Assembly (NCBI RefSeq): GCF_947486615.1
Contig: NZ_CANKUD010000001.1
Location: forward strand, 124,001 to 188,000
Length of the DNA: 64,000 bases
Direction of reading: 5' to 3'
From: an uncultured Modestobacter sp.
Lineage (GTDB): Bacteria > Actinomycetota > Actinomycetes > Mycobacteriales > Geodermatophilaceae
Made by a program: the position numbers and the translations under genes. Each line of letters starts with the position of its first letter. Position 1 is the first letter of the stretch. The notes under the pieces are model-generated. The model made no database searches, was not told where the DNA came from, and was given only the letters and a program-made list of their open reading frames with translations. Positions 51,546 to 59,680 of the stretch are shown piece by piece.

Positions 51546-52322
51546 GTGCCGGGGTCCCGTTACGCCTTCCTCGACGGCCCGACGCCCGTGGCGATGGCCC
51601 ACCGTGGTGGCGCGATCGAGCACCTGGAGAACACCCAGCCGGCGTTCGAGGCCTGCGTCGCGCTCGGCTACCGGTACCTCGAGACCGACGTCCGGGTCAG
51701 TTACGACGGTGAGCTGGTCGTCTTCCACGACCCGACGCTGGACCGGGTCACCGACCGCACCGGCCGGGTGGAGAGCCTGCCGTGGCGAGAGATTCGGACG
51801 GCGCTGATCGGTGGACGTGAGCCGATCATGCGGCTGGAGGACCTGCTGGGGGCCTGGCCCGACGTCCGGTTCAACCTCGACATCAAGGCCGCCGGCGTGC
51901 TGGCGCCGCTGGTCCGCACCGTCCGGCGGCTGGGGGTCGAGGACCGGATCTGCCTCGGATCCTTCTCCGACGCCAGGATCGCGGCCGCGCGCCGGCTGTT
52001 CGGGCCGGAGGTCTGCACCTCCCTGGGTCCCAAGGGCGTGGCCGCCCTGCGGCTGTCCTCCTACTCGCCGCGGGCTGCGGGCCTGGTCCGCATCCAGGCC
52101 GGCTGCGCCCAGGTGCCGCTCGCGCTGGGTGGACGGCCGCTGGTGGACGAGCGGTTCATCGCCGCCGCGCACGCCCGCAGCCTGCAGGTGCACGTGTGGA
52201 CCGTCGACAGCGAGGCGGAGGCCACCGAGATGCTCGACCTGGGTGTCGACGGGGTCATGACCGACCGGCCGGCCATGCTGCGTGACCTGCTCGTCTCCAG
52301 GGGCGAGTGGACCGGGGCGTGA
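51546..52322 (+). CDS. Glycerophosphodiester phosphodiesterase
   Basis: This 258-aa GDPD has MAHRGGAIEHLENTQPAFEA (HR and E(N)T motif, residues about 17-36), LETDVRVSYDGELVVFHDPT (ExD and HD) and FNLDIKAAG, with VHVWTVDSEAEATEMLDLGV DGVMTDRP at the end. It hydrolyses glycerophosphodiesters to glycerol-3-phosphate and an alcohol. No signal peptide, so probably cytosolic. Confidence 0.92.
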   Translation: MPGSRYAFLDGPTPVAMAHRGGAIEHLENTQPAFEACVALGYRYLETDVRVSYDGELVVFHDPTLDRVTDRTGRVESLPWREIRTALIGGREPIMRLEDLLGAWPDVRFNLDIKAAGVLAPLVRTVRRLGVEDRICLGSFSDARIAAARRLFGPEVCTSLGPKGVAALRLSSYSPRAAGLVRIQAGCAQVPLALGGRPLVDERFIAAAHARSLQVHVWTVDSEAEATEMLDLGVDGVMTDRPAMLRDLLVSRGEWTGA

Positions 52323-52455
52323 CAGGGTCGGTCGACCGGGCCGGCATCCGGATCGCCGCCGCACGACGTCCGGTGACCGACTGGCCGCTGACCGGCGCGG
52401 ACGTCGTCCGGTGCCGGTGCTGGACCGGCGTCCCGGCGACTGGCACCCTGCGCCG

Positions 52456-53832
52456 GTGAGCGCCGTCCCGCAGGCCGACCAGCCCGCTGCCCCGACACCC
52501 GACCGCGCCCTGCGGCGCGAGCGGGCCGGCTGGTACTCCTACGACTGGGCGATGTCGGTGTTCAACACCTCCGTCACCACGGTCTTCCTCGCCCCGTACC
52601 TGACGTCGATCGCCGAGGCCGCCGCCGACGACGCCGGGCGGATCCACCCCCTGGGCATCAGCATCCCGCCGGGCAGCTGGTTCGGGTACGTGCTGTCGCT
52701 GTCGGTGCTGCTGCAGGTGTTCGTGCTGCCGTTCACCGGCGCCATCGCCGACCGCAGCGGGGCCAAGCGGCAGCTGCTGGCCGCCTTCGCCGCGCTGGGC
52801 TCGCTGTGCACGATGGGCCTGTTCTTCGTCGCCGACGAGCGGTACCTGCTGGGCGCCGGCCTGTTCATCGTCGCCAACCTGTCCTTCGGTGCGGCCACCG
52901 TCGTCTACTACTCGTGGCTGCCCGACCTGGCCGGCCCCGACGAGCGGGACGCCGTCTCCAGCCGCGGCTGGGCCTTCGGTTACCTCGGCGGCGCGCTGCT
53001 GCTGGCCGGCAACCTGGTGCTGTTCACCCAGTACGAGTCGCTCGGGCTCACCGAGGGCGAGGCGGTGCGGATCTGCCTGGCCTCGGCCGGGGTCTGGTGG
53101 GCCGGGTTCACCCTGGTGAGCGTCTCGCTGCTGCGCAACCGGCGGCCACGCGAGTCCGCCGTCGTCGGGGTGACCGGCTCCGGTGCGCTGACCGGCGGCT
53201 TCCGCCAGCTCGCCGCCACGCTGCGCGACCTGCGCAACTACCGGCTCACGCTGTGGTTCCTCGCCGCCTACCTGCTGTTCAACGACGGGGTGCAGACGAT
53301 CATCGGCGTCTCGGCGCAGTACGGCGCCGAGGAGCTGGACCTGTCCCAGACCACGCTGGTCTCCACGATCCTGCTGGTCCAGGTGGTGGCCTTCGTCGGG
53401 GCGATCGGGCTGGGCCGGGTCGCCGCGGTGGTCGGCGCCAAGCGCACCGTGCTGGCCAGCCTGGTCGTCTGGGTCGGCGTGCTGGTCGCCGCCTACTTCG
53501 TGCAGGCCGGTGCCGCCGTGCAGTTCTACCTGCTCGCCGTGGTCATCGGCTTCGTCCTCGGCGGCACCCAGGCGCTGTCCCGCTCGCTGTTCAGCCAGCT
53601 GATCCCGCCGGGCAAGGAGGCCGAGTACTTCGGCTTCTACGAGATCAGCGACCGGGGCACCAGCTGGCTGGGCCCCTTCCTCTTCGCCCTCACCTACCAG
53701 CTGACCGACTCCTACCGGTACGCCATCTTCAGCCTGGTGCTGTTCTTCGTCCTGGGCGGCTGGCTGCTGCTCAAGCTGGACATGCGCCAGGCCATCGTGG
53801 CGGCCGGCAACACCCCGCCGGAGCGCCTGTGA
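52456..53832 (+). CDS. MFS transporter of the UMF1/Atg22-like family
   Basis: This 458-aa membrane protein begins with the family motif GWYSYDWAMSVFNTSVTTVF (about residues 24-43) and has about twelve helices, including SLSVLLQVFVLPFTGAIADR, FSQLIPPGKEAEYFGFYEIS DRGTSWLGP. UMF1 proteins relate to yeast Atg22 vacuolar amino-acid effluxers; bacterial substrates are unknown. GTG 52456 is the first start before the motif. The thymidine kinase gene overlaps its stop. Confidence 0.87.
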   Translation: MSAVPQADQPAAPTPDRALRRERAGWYSYDWAMSVFNTSVTTVFLAPYLTSIAEAAADDAGRIHPLGISIPPGSWFGYVLSLSVLLQVFVLPFTGAIADRSGAKRQLLAAFAALGSLCTMGLFFVADERYLLGAGLFIVANLSFGAATVVYYSWLPDLAGPDERDAVSSRGWAFGYLGGALLLAGNLVLFTQYESLGLTEGEAVRICLASAGVWWAGFTLVSVSLLRNRRPRESAVVGVTGSGALTGGFRQLAATLRDLRNYRLTLWFLAAYLLFNDGVQTIIGVSAQYGAEELDLSQTTLVSTILLVQVVAFVGAIGLGRVAAVVGAKRTVLASLVVWVGVLVAAYFVQAGAAVQFYLLAVVIGFVLGGTQALSRSLFSQLIPPGKEAEYFGFYEISDRGTSWLGPFLFALTYQLTDSYRYAIFSLVLFFVLGGWLLLKLDMRQAIVAAGNTPPERL

Positions 53833-54569
53833 CCCTCTCCCCCGCCTTCTCCCCGCTGGGCCAGCCCGTCGTCGTCCCGGCGGCCGGTGACCGGCGCCGG
53901 CACCCCGCCCCGGCGCACCTGGTCTTCTTCCACGGTCCGATGGACTGCGGCAAGTCGACGCTGGCGCTGCAGGTCGACCACAACCAGAGCCGGCAGGGCC
54001 GGCACGGGCTGCTGCTGACCCAGGGCGACCGCTCGGGCAGCCCGCAGATCAGCTCCCGCGTGGGGCTGCGCCGTGACGCCCTCGAGCTGGACGGCGACAC
54101 CGACGTCCGGCTGCTGGTCCGGGACCGCTGGGCGGCCGGGCAGCGGGTCGACTACCTGATCGTGGACGAGGCGCAGTTCCTGACCGGTGCGCAGGTGGAG
54201 CAGCTGGCGGAGCTGGTCGACGAGTCGCACGTGGACGTCTACGCCTTCGGTCTCACCACCGACTTCCGCACCCGGCTGTTCCCGGGCACCCAGCGGCTGT
54301 TCGAGCTGGCCGACGACGTGCAGCGGGTGCAGGTCGAGGTGCTCTGCTGGTGCGGGCTGCGTGGTCTCCTCAACGCCCGGGTGGTCGGCGGGGAGATGGT
54401 CCGCGAGGGGGCGACCGTCGTGGTCGCCGACACCGCGCCGCCGGCTGACCCGGTGACCGCCGAGGACGGCGGCGAGGCCGTGCGCTACCAGGTGCTGTGC
54501 CGGCGGCACTACACCCGCGGCCAGCTCGGGCCGGCGCCGACCGGGCCGGGGCAGCTGGCCCTGCGCTGA
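53829..54569 (+). CDS. tdk: Thymidine kinase (type II)
   Basis: This 246-aa kinase has Walker A GPMDCGKSTLALQ (about residues 36-48), Walker B-like LIVDEAQFL, DVYAFGLTTDFRTRLFPGT and a C-terminal Cys-containing lasso (CWCGLRGLLNARVV, VLCRRHY). It phosphorylates thymidine in nucleotide salvage. It starts at GTG 53829 inside the UMF1 stop (GTGA). Slightly longer than typical, with extra N-terminal residues. Confidence 0.93.
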   Translation: MTLSPAFSPLGQPVVVPAAGDRRRHPAPAHLVFFHGPMDCGKSTLALQVDHNQSRQGRHGLLLTQGDRSGSPQISSRVGLRRDALELDGDTDVRLLVRDRWAAGQRVDYLIVDEAQFLTGAQVEQLAELVDESHVDVYAFGLTTDFRTRLFPGTQRLFELADDVQRVQVEVLCWCGLRGLLNARVVGGEMVREGATVVVADTAPPADPVTAEDGGEAVRYQVLCRRHYTRGQLGPAPTGPGQLALR

Positions 54570-54646
54570 GCGTGGGTGTGCTCACCCTTCCGGGGTGCTG
54601 CCGCCTCGATACCTCACCCCGTGCGATGATGTTGCGCTGACGACAC

Positions 54647-54672
54647 GGAATCTCTTTCCTTCATCTGTCGTT
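54647..54672 (+). promoter_or_regulatory. SigR/SigH-type promoter of rbpA
   Basis: GGAAT (54647-54651) and GTT (54670-54672) are separated by exactly 18 bp, the consensus of ECF sigma factors SigR (Streptomyces) and SigH (mycobacteria). The rbpA start is about 90 bp downstream. rbpA is a known SigR target in Streptomyces. Confidence 0.75.
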
Positions 54673-54763
54673 GACCCCTGCGACACCCCGCACCGGATGC
54701 GTGAGCATGCGGCTGCCCGGGCAGTCCAGGACTGACCACCACAGCACGAGAGGACGGTGTGCC

Positions 54764-55108
54764 ATGGGCGAGCGTTCCCTGCGCGGAAGCCGACTGGGCA
54801 GCGTGAGCTATGAGACCGAGCGCAACACCGCGCCCATCGAGCGGCAGTACGCCGAGTACCGGTGCGCCCAGGGGCACCTCGTCACGGTGCCCTTCGCCGA
54901 TGACGCGGAGCTCCCCGACACCTGGGAGTGCAAGTACGACGGTTCGGCCGCCAAGCTCGTCGGTGGCTCCGAGCCGGCTCCCAAGAAGGTCAAGCCGCCG
55001 CGCACGCACTGGGACATGCTCCTGGAGCGCCGTTCGGTCGACGACCTCGAGGAGGTCCTCGCCGAGCGCCTCGAGGTGCTCCGCGGCCGCCGTACGCGCG
55101 CGAGCTGA
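54764..55108 (+). CDS. rbpA: RNA polymerase-binding protein RbpA
   Basis: This 114-aa actinobacteria-specific protein binds the principal sigma factor and RNA polymerase and stabilises the open complex. The sequence has RGSRLGSVSYETERNTAPIE at the N-terminus, the core YRCAQGHLVTVPFADDAELP DTWEC, and the sigma-interacting C-terminal helix RTHWDMLLERRSVDDLEEVL AERL. Only part of the zinc-type Cys set is present (one CxxGH and one WEC). ATG 54764 follows GAGAGGACGG. Preceded by a SigR-type promoter and followed by a strong terminator. Confidence 0.95.
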   Translation: MGERSLRGSRLGSVSYETERNTAPIERQYAEYRCAQGHLVTVPFADDAELPDTWECKYDGSAAKLVGGSEPAPKKVKPPRTHWDMLLERRSVDDLEEVLAERLEVLRGRRTRAS

Positions 55109-55143
55109 CGTCCGGCCCCTCTGACCGAGGGGAGCCGGACACC

Positions 55144-55179
55144 CGAGAGCCCCAGCGGGACCACCCGCTGGGGCTCTCG
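55144..55179. terminator. 16-bp perfect hairpin after rbpA
   Basis: CGAGAGCCCCAGCGGG (55144-55159), loop ACCA, then exact reverse complement to 55179, followed by TGTGT. It lies between convergent rbpA and fxsA. Confidence 0.85.
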
Positions 55180-55190
55180 TGTGTCCGGGG

Positions 55191-55847
55191 TCAGCGCCGG
55201 TCGCCCGGCGTCCCCCCGTCGTCGACCACGTCAGCGTCGATGACGTCTCCCTCGACCACCTGGCCGTCGATCACCGTGCCCGAGCCCGCCCGGGACGCCG
55301 GCCCGGCGTGGAACGGGGCGTCCGGGGCGCCGACCGGCTCGGTGCGCACCGAGCGCACCCGCACCGGGCCGCGCAGGTGCGCGGGCACCCGGCGGGCGAC
55401 GAACCGGGTGATCAGCGCCCGCGGCAGTGCCCGGGTGGCCGGCAGGAGGCAGAGCAGCCCCAGCAGGTCGCCGAGGAAGCCGGGCAGCACCATCAGCAGA
55501 CCACCGGCGGCGACCAGCCCCGCGTCACCCAGCGCCCGGCCGGGGGCGCGGTGCTCCTGCGCCCGCAGCCGCAGCTCCCCCAGCGCCTTGGTGCCCTGCC
55601 GGGCGAGCAGCACCCAGCCCAGCGCACTGGTGACCAGCGTGGCGAGGATCGTCCAGCCCAGCCCGATCTGCGAGGCCACCAGCACGTAGACGGCGACCTC
55701 GGCCAGCGCGGCCAGCCCGATCGCCGTCCGCAGGCCCTGCCCCCGCCGCCCGGCGGGCCGGCCCGCCGCGGTGCGGCCGGTCGACCTGCCGCCCAGGGCC
55801 CGGTCGCCCACCGTCCCGTCGCCCACCGTCCCGCCGCCCATCGCCAT
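55191..55847 (-). CDS. FxsA family membrane protein
   Basis: This 218-aa protein has the FxsA core with four hydrophobic stretches (IGLAALAEVAVYVLVASQIG, TILATLVTSALGWVLLARQG, ALGDAGLVAAGGLLMVLPGF LGDLLGLLCLLP) and a soluble C-terminal tail. FxsA in E. coli relieves phage T7 exclusion when overexpressed; the normal role is unknown. ATG 55847 (MAMGGG) follows GAGGAGCAC. The N-terminus has a short Gly/Thr repeat (GGGTVGDGTVGDRALGG). Confidence 0.85.
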   Translation of the reverse strand: MAMGGGTVGDGTVGDRALGGRSTGRTAAGRPAGRRGQGLRTAIGLAALAEVAVYVLVASQIGLGWTILATLVTSALGWVLLARQGTKALGELRLRAQEHRAPGRALGDAGLVAAGGLLMVLPGFLGDLLGLLCLLPATRALPRALITRFVARRVPAHLRGPVRVRSVRTEPVGAPDAPFHAGPASRAGSGTVIDGQVVEGDVIDADVVDDGGTPGDRR

Positions 55848-55885
55848 CTGTGCTCCTCTTCCGCCCGATCGGTGGCGGGCCCTCC

Positions 55886-56692
55886 CTAGCGGAGGACCGT
55901 CGGTCGCCGCCCGTCGCGGGCTCGTCCCGGCACGGGACGGCGCACCCGGCCCGGCAGCCGGTCGGCCAGCCGGTCCGCGATGCCCCACCAGGTCACCCGT
56001 GCCAGTGCCTCTCCAACGATCGAACCGCTCATCTTGCTCCGGCCGGCTGTGCGTTCGCTGAAGGCGATCGGCACCTCGACCACCCGGGCGCCGCTGCGCA
56101 CCGCCCGCCAGGCCCAGTCGACCTGGAAGCAGTAGCCCTGCGAGGCCACCTCGTCGAAGGGCAGCGCGTCGATCAGCTCCATCCGCGCGGCCCGGAAACC
56201 GCCGGTGGCATCGGCCAGCGGCAACCGGAGGGCCCAGCGGGTGTAGAGGTTGCCCAGCCGGGACAGCGCCAGCCGGTGCGGTGGCCAGTCGAGCACCGAG
56301 CCGCCGGGCACGTACCGCGAACCGAGCACCAGGTCGGCGCCGGCCAGCGCGGCCAGCATCGCCGGCAGCCGGTCGGGCGGGTGTGAGCCGTCGGCGTCCA
56401 TCTCCACCACGACGCCGTAGCCGTGCTCCCGAGCCCAGCGGAAGCCGGCCACGTACGCCGGGCCCAGCCCGGCCTTGGCCGCGCGGTGCAGCACGTGCAC
56501 CCGCGGGTCGGCGGCGGCGCGGGCGTCGGCCAGCTCGCCGGTGCCGTCGGGTGAACCGTCGTCCACCACGAGGGCGTGCGCCGTCGGGACGGCGGCGTGC
56601 AGCCGGTCCAGCACGGCGCCCAGGTTGTCGACCTCGTCGTAGGTGGGGACGACGACGAGCACCGGACCGGGGACGGCCGCCGGCCCCGTCAC
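55886..56692 (-). CDS. ppm1: Polyprenol monophosphomannose synthase (dolichol-phosphate mannosyltransferase type)
   Basis: This 268-aa GT2 enzyme has VVVPTYDEVDNLGAVLDRLH, the DxD-type VVDDGSPDGTGELAD and VEMDADGSHPPDRLP, and GSRYVPGGSVLDWP plus FDEVASQGYCFQVDWAWRAV. It moves mannose from GDP-mannose to polyprenyl phosphate at the membrane for mannolipids and protein O-mannosylation. GTG 56692 overlaps the lnt stop. In mycobacteria the same two activities are joined in one Ppm1 protein; here they are separate coupled genes. Confidence 0.92.
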   Translation of the reverse strand: MTGPAAVPGPVLVVVPTYDEVDNLGAVLDRLHAAVPTAHALVVDDGSPDGTGELADARAAADPRVHVLHRAAKAGLGPAYVAGFRWAREHGYGVVVEMDADGSHPPDRLPAMLAALAGADLVLGSRYVPGGSVLDWPPHRLALSRLGNLYTRWALRLPLADATGGFRAARMELIDALPFDEVASQGYCFQVDWAWRAVRSGARVVEVPIAFSERTAGRSKMSGSIVGEALARVTWWGIADRLADRLPGRVRRPVPGRARDGRRPTVLR

Positions 56693-58272
56693 CGGGCGGC
56701 CAGCCGACGCCGGACGGCGACCGCGAGGACGGCGCCCACGCCCAGGGCGGTGAGCAGCCATTCGGGCGCGGCGTCCAGCCGCTCGGCGACGGTCCGGGAG
56801 TCGCGCTGGGCGATCTCCTCGACGAAGGTGTCCGCGGTGAACAGCTCCGAGCGCTGCACCAGCGTGCCGTCCGGGGCGACGACGGCGCTGATCCCGCTGG
56901 TCGCCGCCACGAGCACGGTGCGGCCGAACTCGACCGCCCGCAGCCGGCTCATCGCCAGCTGCTGCTCGGTCTCGTCGGTGTAGCCGAAGGTGGCGTTGTT
57001 GGTCTGCACGACGATCATCCCGGCGCCGCCGTCCACCACGTCGCCGACCAGCCCGTCGTAGGCCACCTCGAAGCAGATGACGTCGCCGACGTTGGCGCCG
57101 GCGATGGTCAGGTTGCCGTCCTGGGTGCCGTGCGCGAAGTCGGTGACCCGGTCGACCAGCGGGCTGAAGAACCGGAAGAACGACCGGGCGGGCACGTACT
57201 CGGCCAGCGGCACCGGGTGCCGTTTGACGTAGGTCTCCCCCGGCCCGGTGACCGGGTCCCAGACGATGCCGGTGTTGGAGATCTTCTCCCCCGGCCCGTC
57301 GACGACCGCGCCGACCAGGATCGGGGCGCCGATCGCGGCGGCCGCGCGGCTGATCACCCGGGCGGCGTCGGGGTTGCTGTAGGGGTCGATGTCGGAGCTG
57401 TTCTCCGGCCAGATCACCATGTCCGGCTGCTCGGCCTCGCCGCGGGCGACCGCGTCGGCCAGCTCGACGGTCTGGCCGGCATGGTTGTCCAGCACGGCCC
57501 GGCGCTGGGCGTTGAAGTCCAGCCCGGCCCGGGGCACGTTGCCCTGGACGACCGCGACGGTGCGGGTGGGCCCGCCCTCGGTCAGCGAGGAGCCGGCCAG
57601 CGGGAGGGCGACCGCGGTGCCCAGCAGCGGGAGGGCCAGTGCGGTGACCGCGGCGAGCGCGGCGGGCCGGCGACCGCGGCGGCCTCGGCCCAGGGTGAGC
57701 ACGGCGGCGGCCAGCAGCGTGCCGGTGAGCGCGACGGCGAAGCTGACCAGCGGCACCCCGCCGTAGGCGGCGAAGGCGGTGAACGGTCCCTCGGCCTGGC
57801 TGAAGCCCAGTCGGCCCCAGGGGAAGCCGCCCAGCGGCCAGCGGCCACGCAGCGCTTCCTGGGCCACCCACAGCGCCGCCGTCCAGACCGGCCAGCCCGG
57901 CAGCCGGGACACCGCGGCGGCCGCGCCGCCGAGCAGGGCCAGGTACAGCGTCTCGGCGACCGCCAGGGCGAGCCACGGGAAGGCGCCCACGTAGATGCCG
58001 GTCCAGGACAGCAGCGGGACGAAGAAGACCAGGCCGAGCACCAGCCCCAGCCACAGCCCGCCGCGGACCCGCTGCCCGTGCACGGCCACGGTCAGCGCGG
58101 CCGGACCGAGCACCGCGAGCGCCCAGACGTCGTGCCCGGGGAAGGCGAGGAACATCGCCAGGCCCCCGGCGGCGGCGAGCGCGGTGCGCCAGGGCAGCCG
58201 GCGTCGGAGCCGCGCGGGCGGGGCGCTCGGGCGCTCCGCGTCGACCGTGCCGGTCGCCACCACTGCCGGCAC
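56689..58272 (-). CDS. lnt: Apolipoprotein N-acyltransferase
   Basis: This 527-aa protein has an N-terminal region of six or so helices (GGLAMFLAFPGHDVWALAVL, LWLGLVLGLVFFVPLLSWTG) and a nitrilase-like domain with catalytic Glu in IWPENSSDIDPY, Lys in TYVKRHPVPLAEYVP and Cys in GDVICFEVAYDGLV. It adds the third acyl chain to lipoproteins. GTG 58272 is selected at the conserved start region; the frame remains open upstream. The neighbourhood with ppm1 is the standard actinobacterial pair. Confidence 0.93.
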   Translation of the reverse strand: MPAVVATGTVDAERPSAPPARLRRRLPWRTALAAAGGLAMFLAFPGHDVWALAVLGPAALTVAVHGQRVRGGLWLGLVLGLVFFVPLLSWTGIYVGAFPWLALAVAETLYLALLGGAAAAVSRLPGWPVWTAALWVAQEALRGRWPLGGFPWGRLGFSQAEGPFTAFAAYGGVPLVSFAVALTGTLLAAAVLTLGRGRRGRRPAALAAVTALALPLLGTAVALPLAGSSLTEGGPTRTVAVVQGNVPRAGLDFNAQRRAVLDNHAGQTVELADAVARGEAEQPDMVIWPENSSDIDPYSNPDAARVISRAAAAIGAPILVGAVVDGPGEKISNTGIVWDPVTGPGETYVKRHPVPLAEYVPARSFFRFFSPLVDRVTDFAHGTQDGNLTIAGANVGDVICFEVAYDGLVGDVVDGGAGMIVVQTNNATFGYTDETEQQLAMSRLRAVEFGRTVLVAATSGISAVVAPDGTLVQRSELFTADTFVEEIAQRDSRTVAERLDAAPEWLLTALGVGAVLAVAVRRRLAAR

Positions 58273-58484
58273 GCCCCACCTCCGCGCTGTCCCGGGTCGC
58301 CCCGGGTCGTCGGGGTCGAGCGCGCCGCGCCGACCCGGTCGCGCACCCGTCGTCGCGACCGCCGTCCAGCATCCCACTCGGAGCTGGGCGTCCGGCTGTG
58401 ACCGGGCCGGGGCGACCGCGCCGAGGTCCCCGGTGGCCGGGAACCGGCGAGGTCGGTCGTGCCCGACCGGGCGCGGCGCGGGGC

Positions 58485-58880
58485 TCAGTCCTGCTCGGCC
58501 GGGACCACCAGCGTGGCGACCGCCTCGACGACCCGCACCGGTGGGTCGAGCACCCGTGCCGCCGACGCGCCGCGGGAGGGTTCGGCGCGGGCGACCACTT
58601 CGGCCCAGCAGCGCAGCTCGCGGCTGCGCCGGCCCACCCGCACGACCTCGCAGGAGGCCTCCAGCACGTCCCCGGCCTGCACCGGTGCCAGGAAGCGGAC
58701 CTCCGAGTAGCCGGCCAGCAGCCCCTCGTCGCCGTCCGTGCGGATGGCCAGCTCGGTGGCCACGTCGCCGAACAGGCCGAGGGTGTACGCGCCGTCGACC
58801 AGGTCGCCGCCGTAGTGGGCGTGCGCGTAGGGCACGTAGCGGCGGTGGGTGACGGTCAGTCCGACCCGGGCGTCGGTCAT
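58485..58880 (-). CDS. kal: Hotdog-fold protein, probable 3-aminobutyryl-CoA ammonia lyase
   Basis: This 131-aa hotdog protein (RRYVPYAHAHYGGDLVDGAY, EVRFLAPVQAGDVLEASCEV) has the AHAHYGG region matching Kal, which removes ammonia from L-3-aminobutyryl-CoA in lysine fermentation. ATG 58880 overlaps the kamE stop (ATGA). A general thioesterase is the alternative, but the operon with kamDE and kdd favours Kal. Confidence 0.78.
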   Translation of the reverse strand: MTDARVGLTVTHRRYVPYAHAHYGGDLVDGAYTLGLFGDVATELAIRTDGDEGLLAGYSEVRFLAPVQAGDVLEASCEVVRVGRRSRELRCWAEVVARAEPSRGASAARVLDPPVRVVEAVATLVVPAEQD

Positions 58881-59680
58881 GCGGGCTCCTCCTGCGGGCT
58901 GGTGGGCGGGGTGGGTGCGGGCACCAGGGCGTGCACCAGGTAGCTGGCGACCTCGCCGGGCGTCGTCCCCCGGCCGAAGACCTTGTCCACGCCCAGCTCG
59001 GCGGCCATCGCGGGGTCGAAGCGGGGTCCGCCGACCACCAGCAGCGGGCGGGACTCCCCCATCGCCTCACGGAACGCCCCGGCCAGCTCGCGGGTGTTGC
59101 GCAGGTGGGCGTCCTTCTGGGTGACCACCTGGGAGACCAGCACGGCGTCGGCCTTCCGGGCGCGGGCGGCGTGCACCAGCTCGGGCACGCTGACCTGGGC
59201 GCCGAGGTTGGCCACCTGCAGCTCCCGGTAGTACTCCAGGCCCTTCTCCCCCGCGAAGCCCTTGAGGTTGAGGATCGCGTCGATGCCCACCGTGTGCGCA
59301 TCGGTGCCGATGCAGGCACCCAGGACGACGAGGCTGCGCCGCAGGCGGGTCTTCACCGCGGCGTTGACCTCGCCGGGCGACAGCAGCGGGTAGGCCCGCT
59401 CCTCGACCTGCACGGCGTCCAGGTCGACCAGGTGCCGCACGCTGCCGTACACCACGAAGAAGGTGAACCCCTCCCCGATCCCGGTGCTGTGCACGACCAT
59501 CGCCGGTTCGATGCCCATCTTCTGCGCCAGTTGCAGCGCCGCGCCGTCCGCCCTCGGCCCGGGTGGGATCGGGAGCGTGAACGAGGTCTGGACCATCCCG
59601 TCACCGGTGGTGTCCCCGTACGGCCGCACCACGCTCCCGCCCGCGCGGCCATGTTCGCCGACATGGCCGTTCTCAGGCAC
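58877..59680 (-). CDS. kamE: Lysine 5,6-aminomutase beta subunit
   Basis: This 267-aa B12-binding subunit has the cobalamin motif DxHxxG in GACIGTDAHTVGIDAILNLK (about residues 124-143), later VSQVVTQKDAHLRNTRELA and VVGGPRFDPAMAAELGVDKV FGRG. With KamD it moves the amino group of D-lysine or L-beta-lysine using adenosylcobalamin and PLP. It starts at GTG 59680, 8 nt inside the end of kamD. The N-terminal 20 residues (PENGHVGEHGRAGG) are low in complexity and the start could lie later. Confidence 0.93.
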   Translation of the reverse strand: MPENGHVGEHGRAGGSVVRPYGDTTGDGMVQTSFTLPIPPGPRADGAALQLAQKMGIEPAMVVHSTGIGEGFTFFVVYGSVRHLVDLDAVQVEERAYPLLSPGEVNAAVKTRLRRSLVVLGACIGTDAHTVGIDAILNLKGFAGEKGLEYYRELQVANLGAQVSVPELVHAARARKADAVLVSQVVTQKDAHLRNTRELAGAFREAMGESRPLLVVGGPRFDPAMAAELGVDKVFGRGTTPGEVASYLVHALVPAPTPPTSPQEEPA

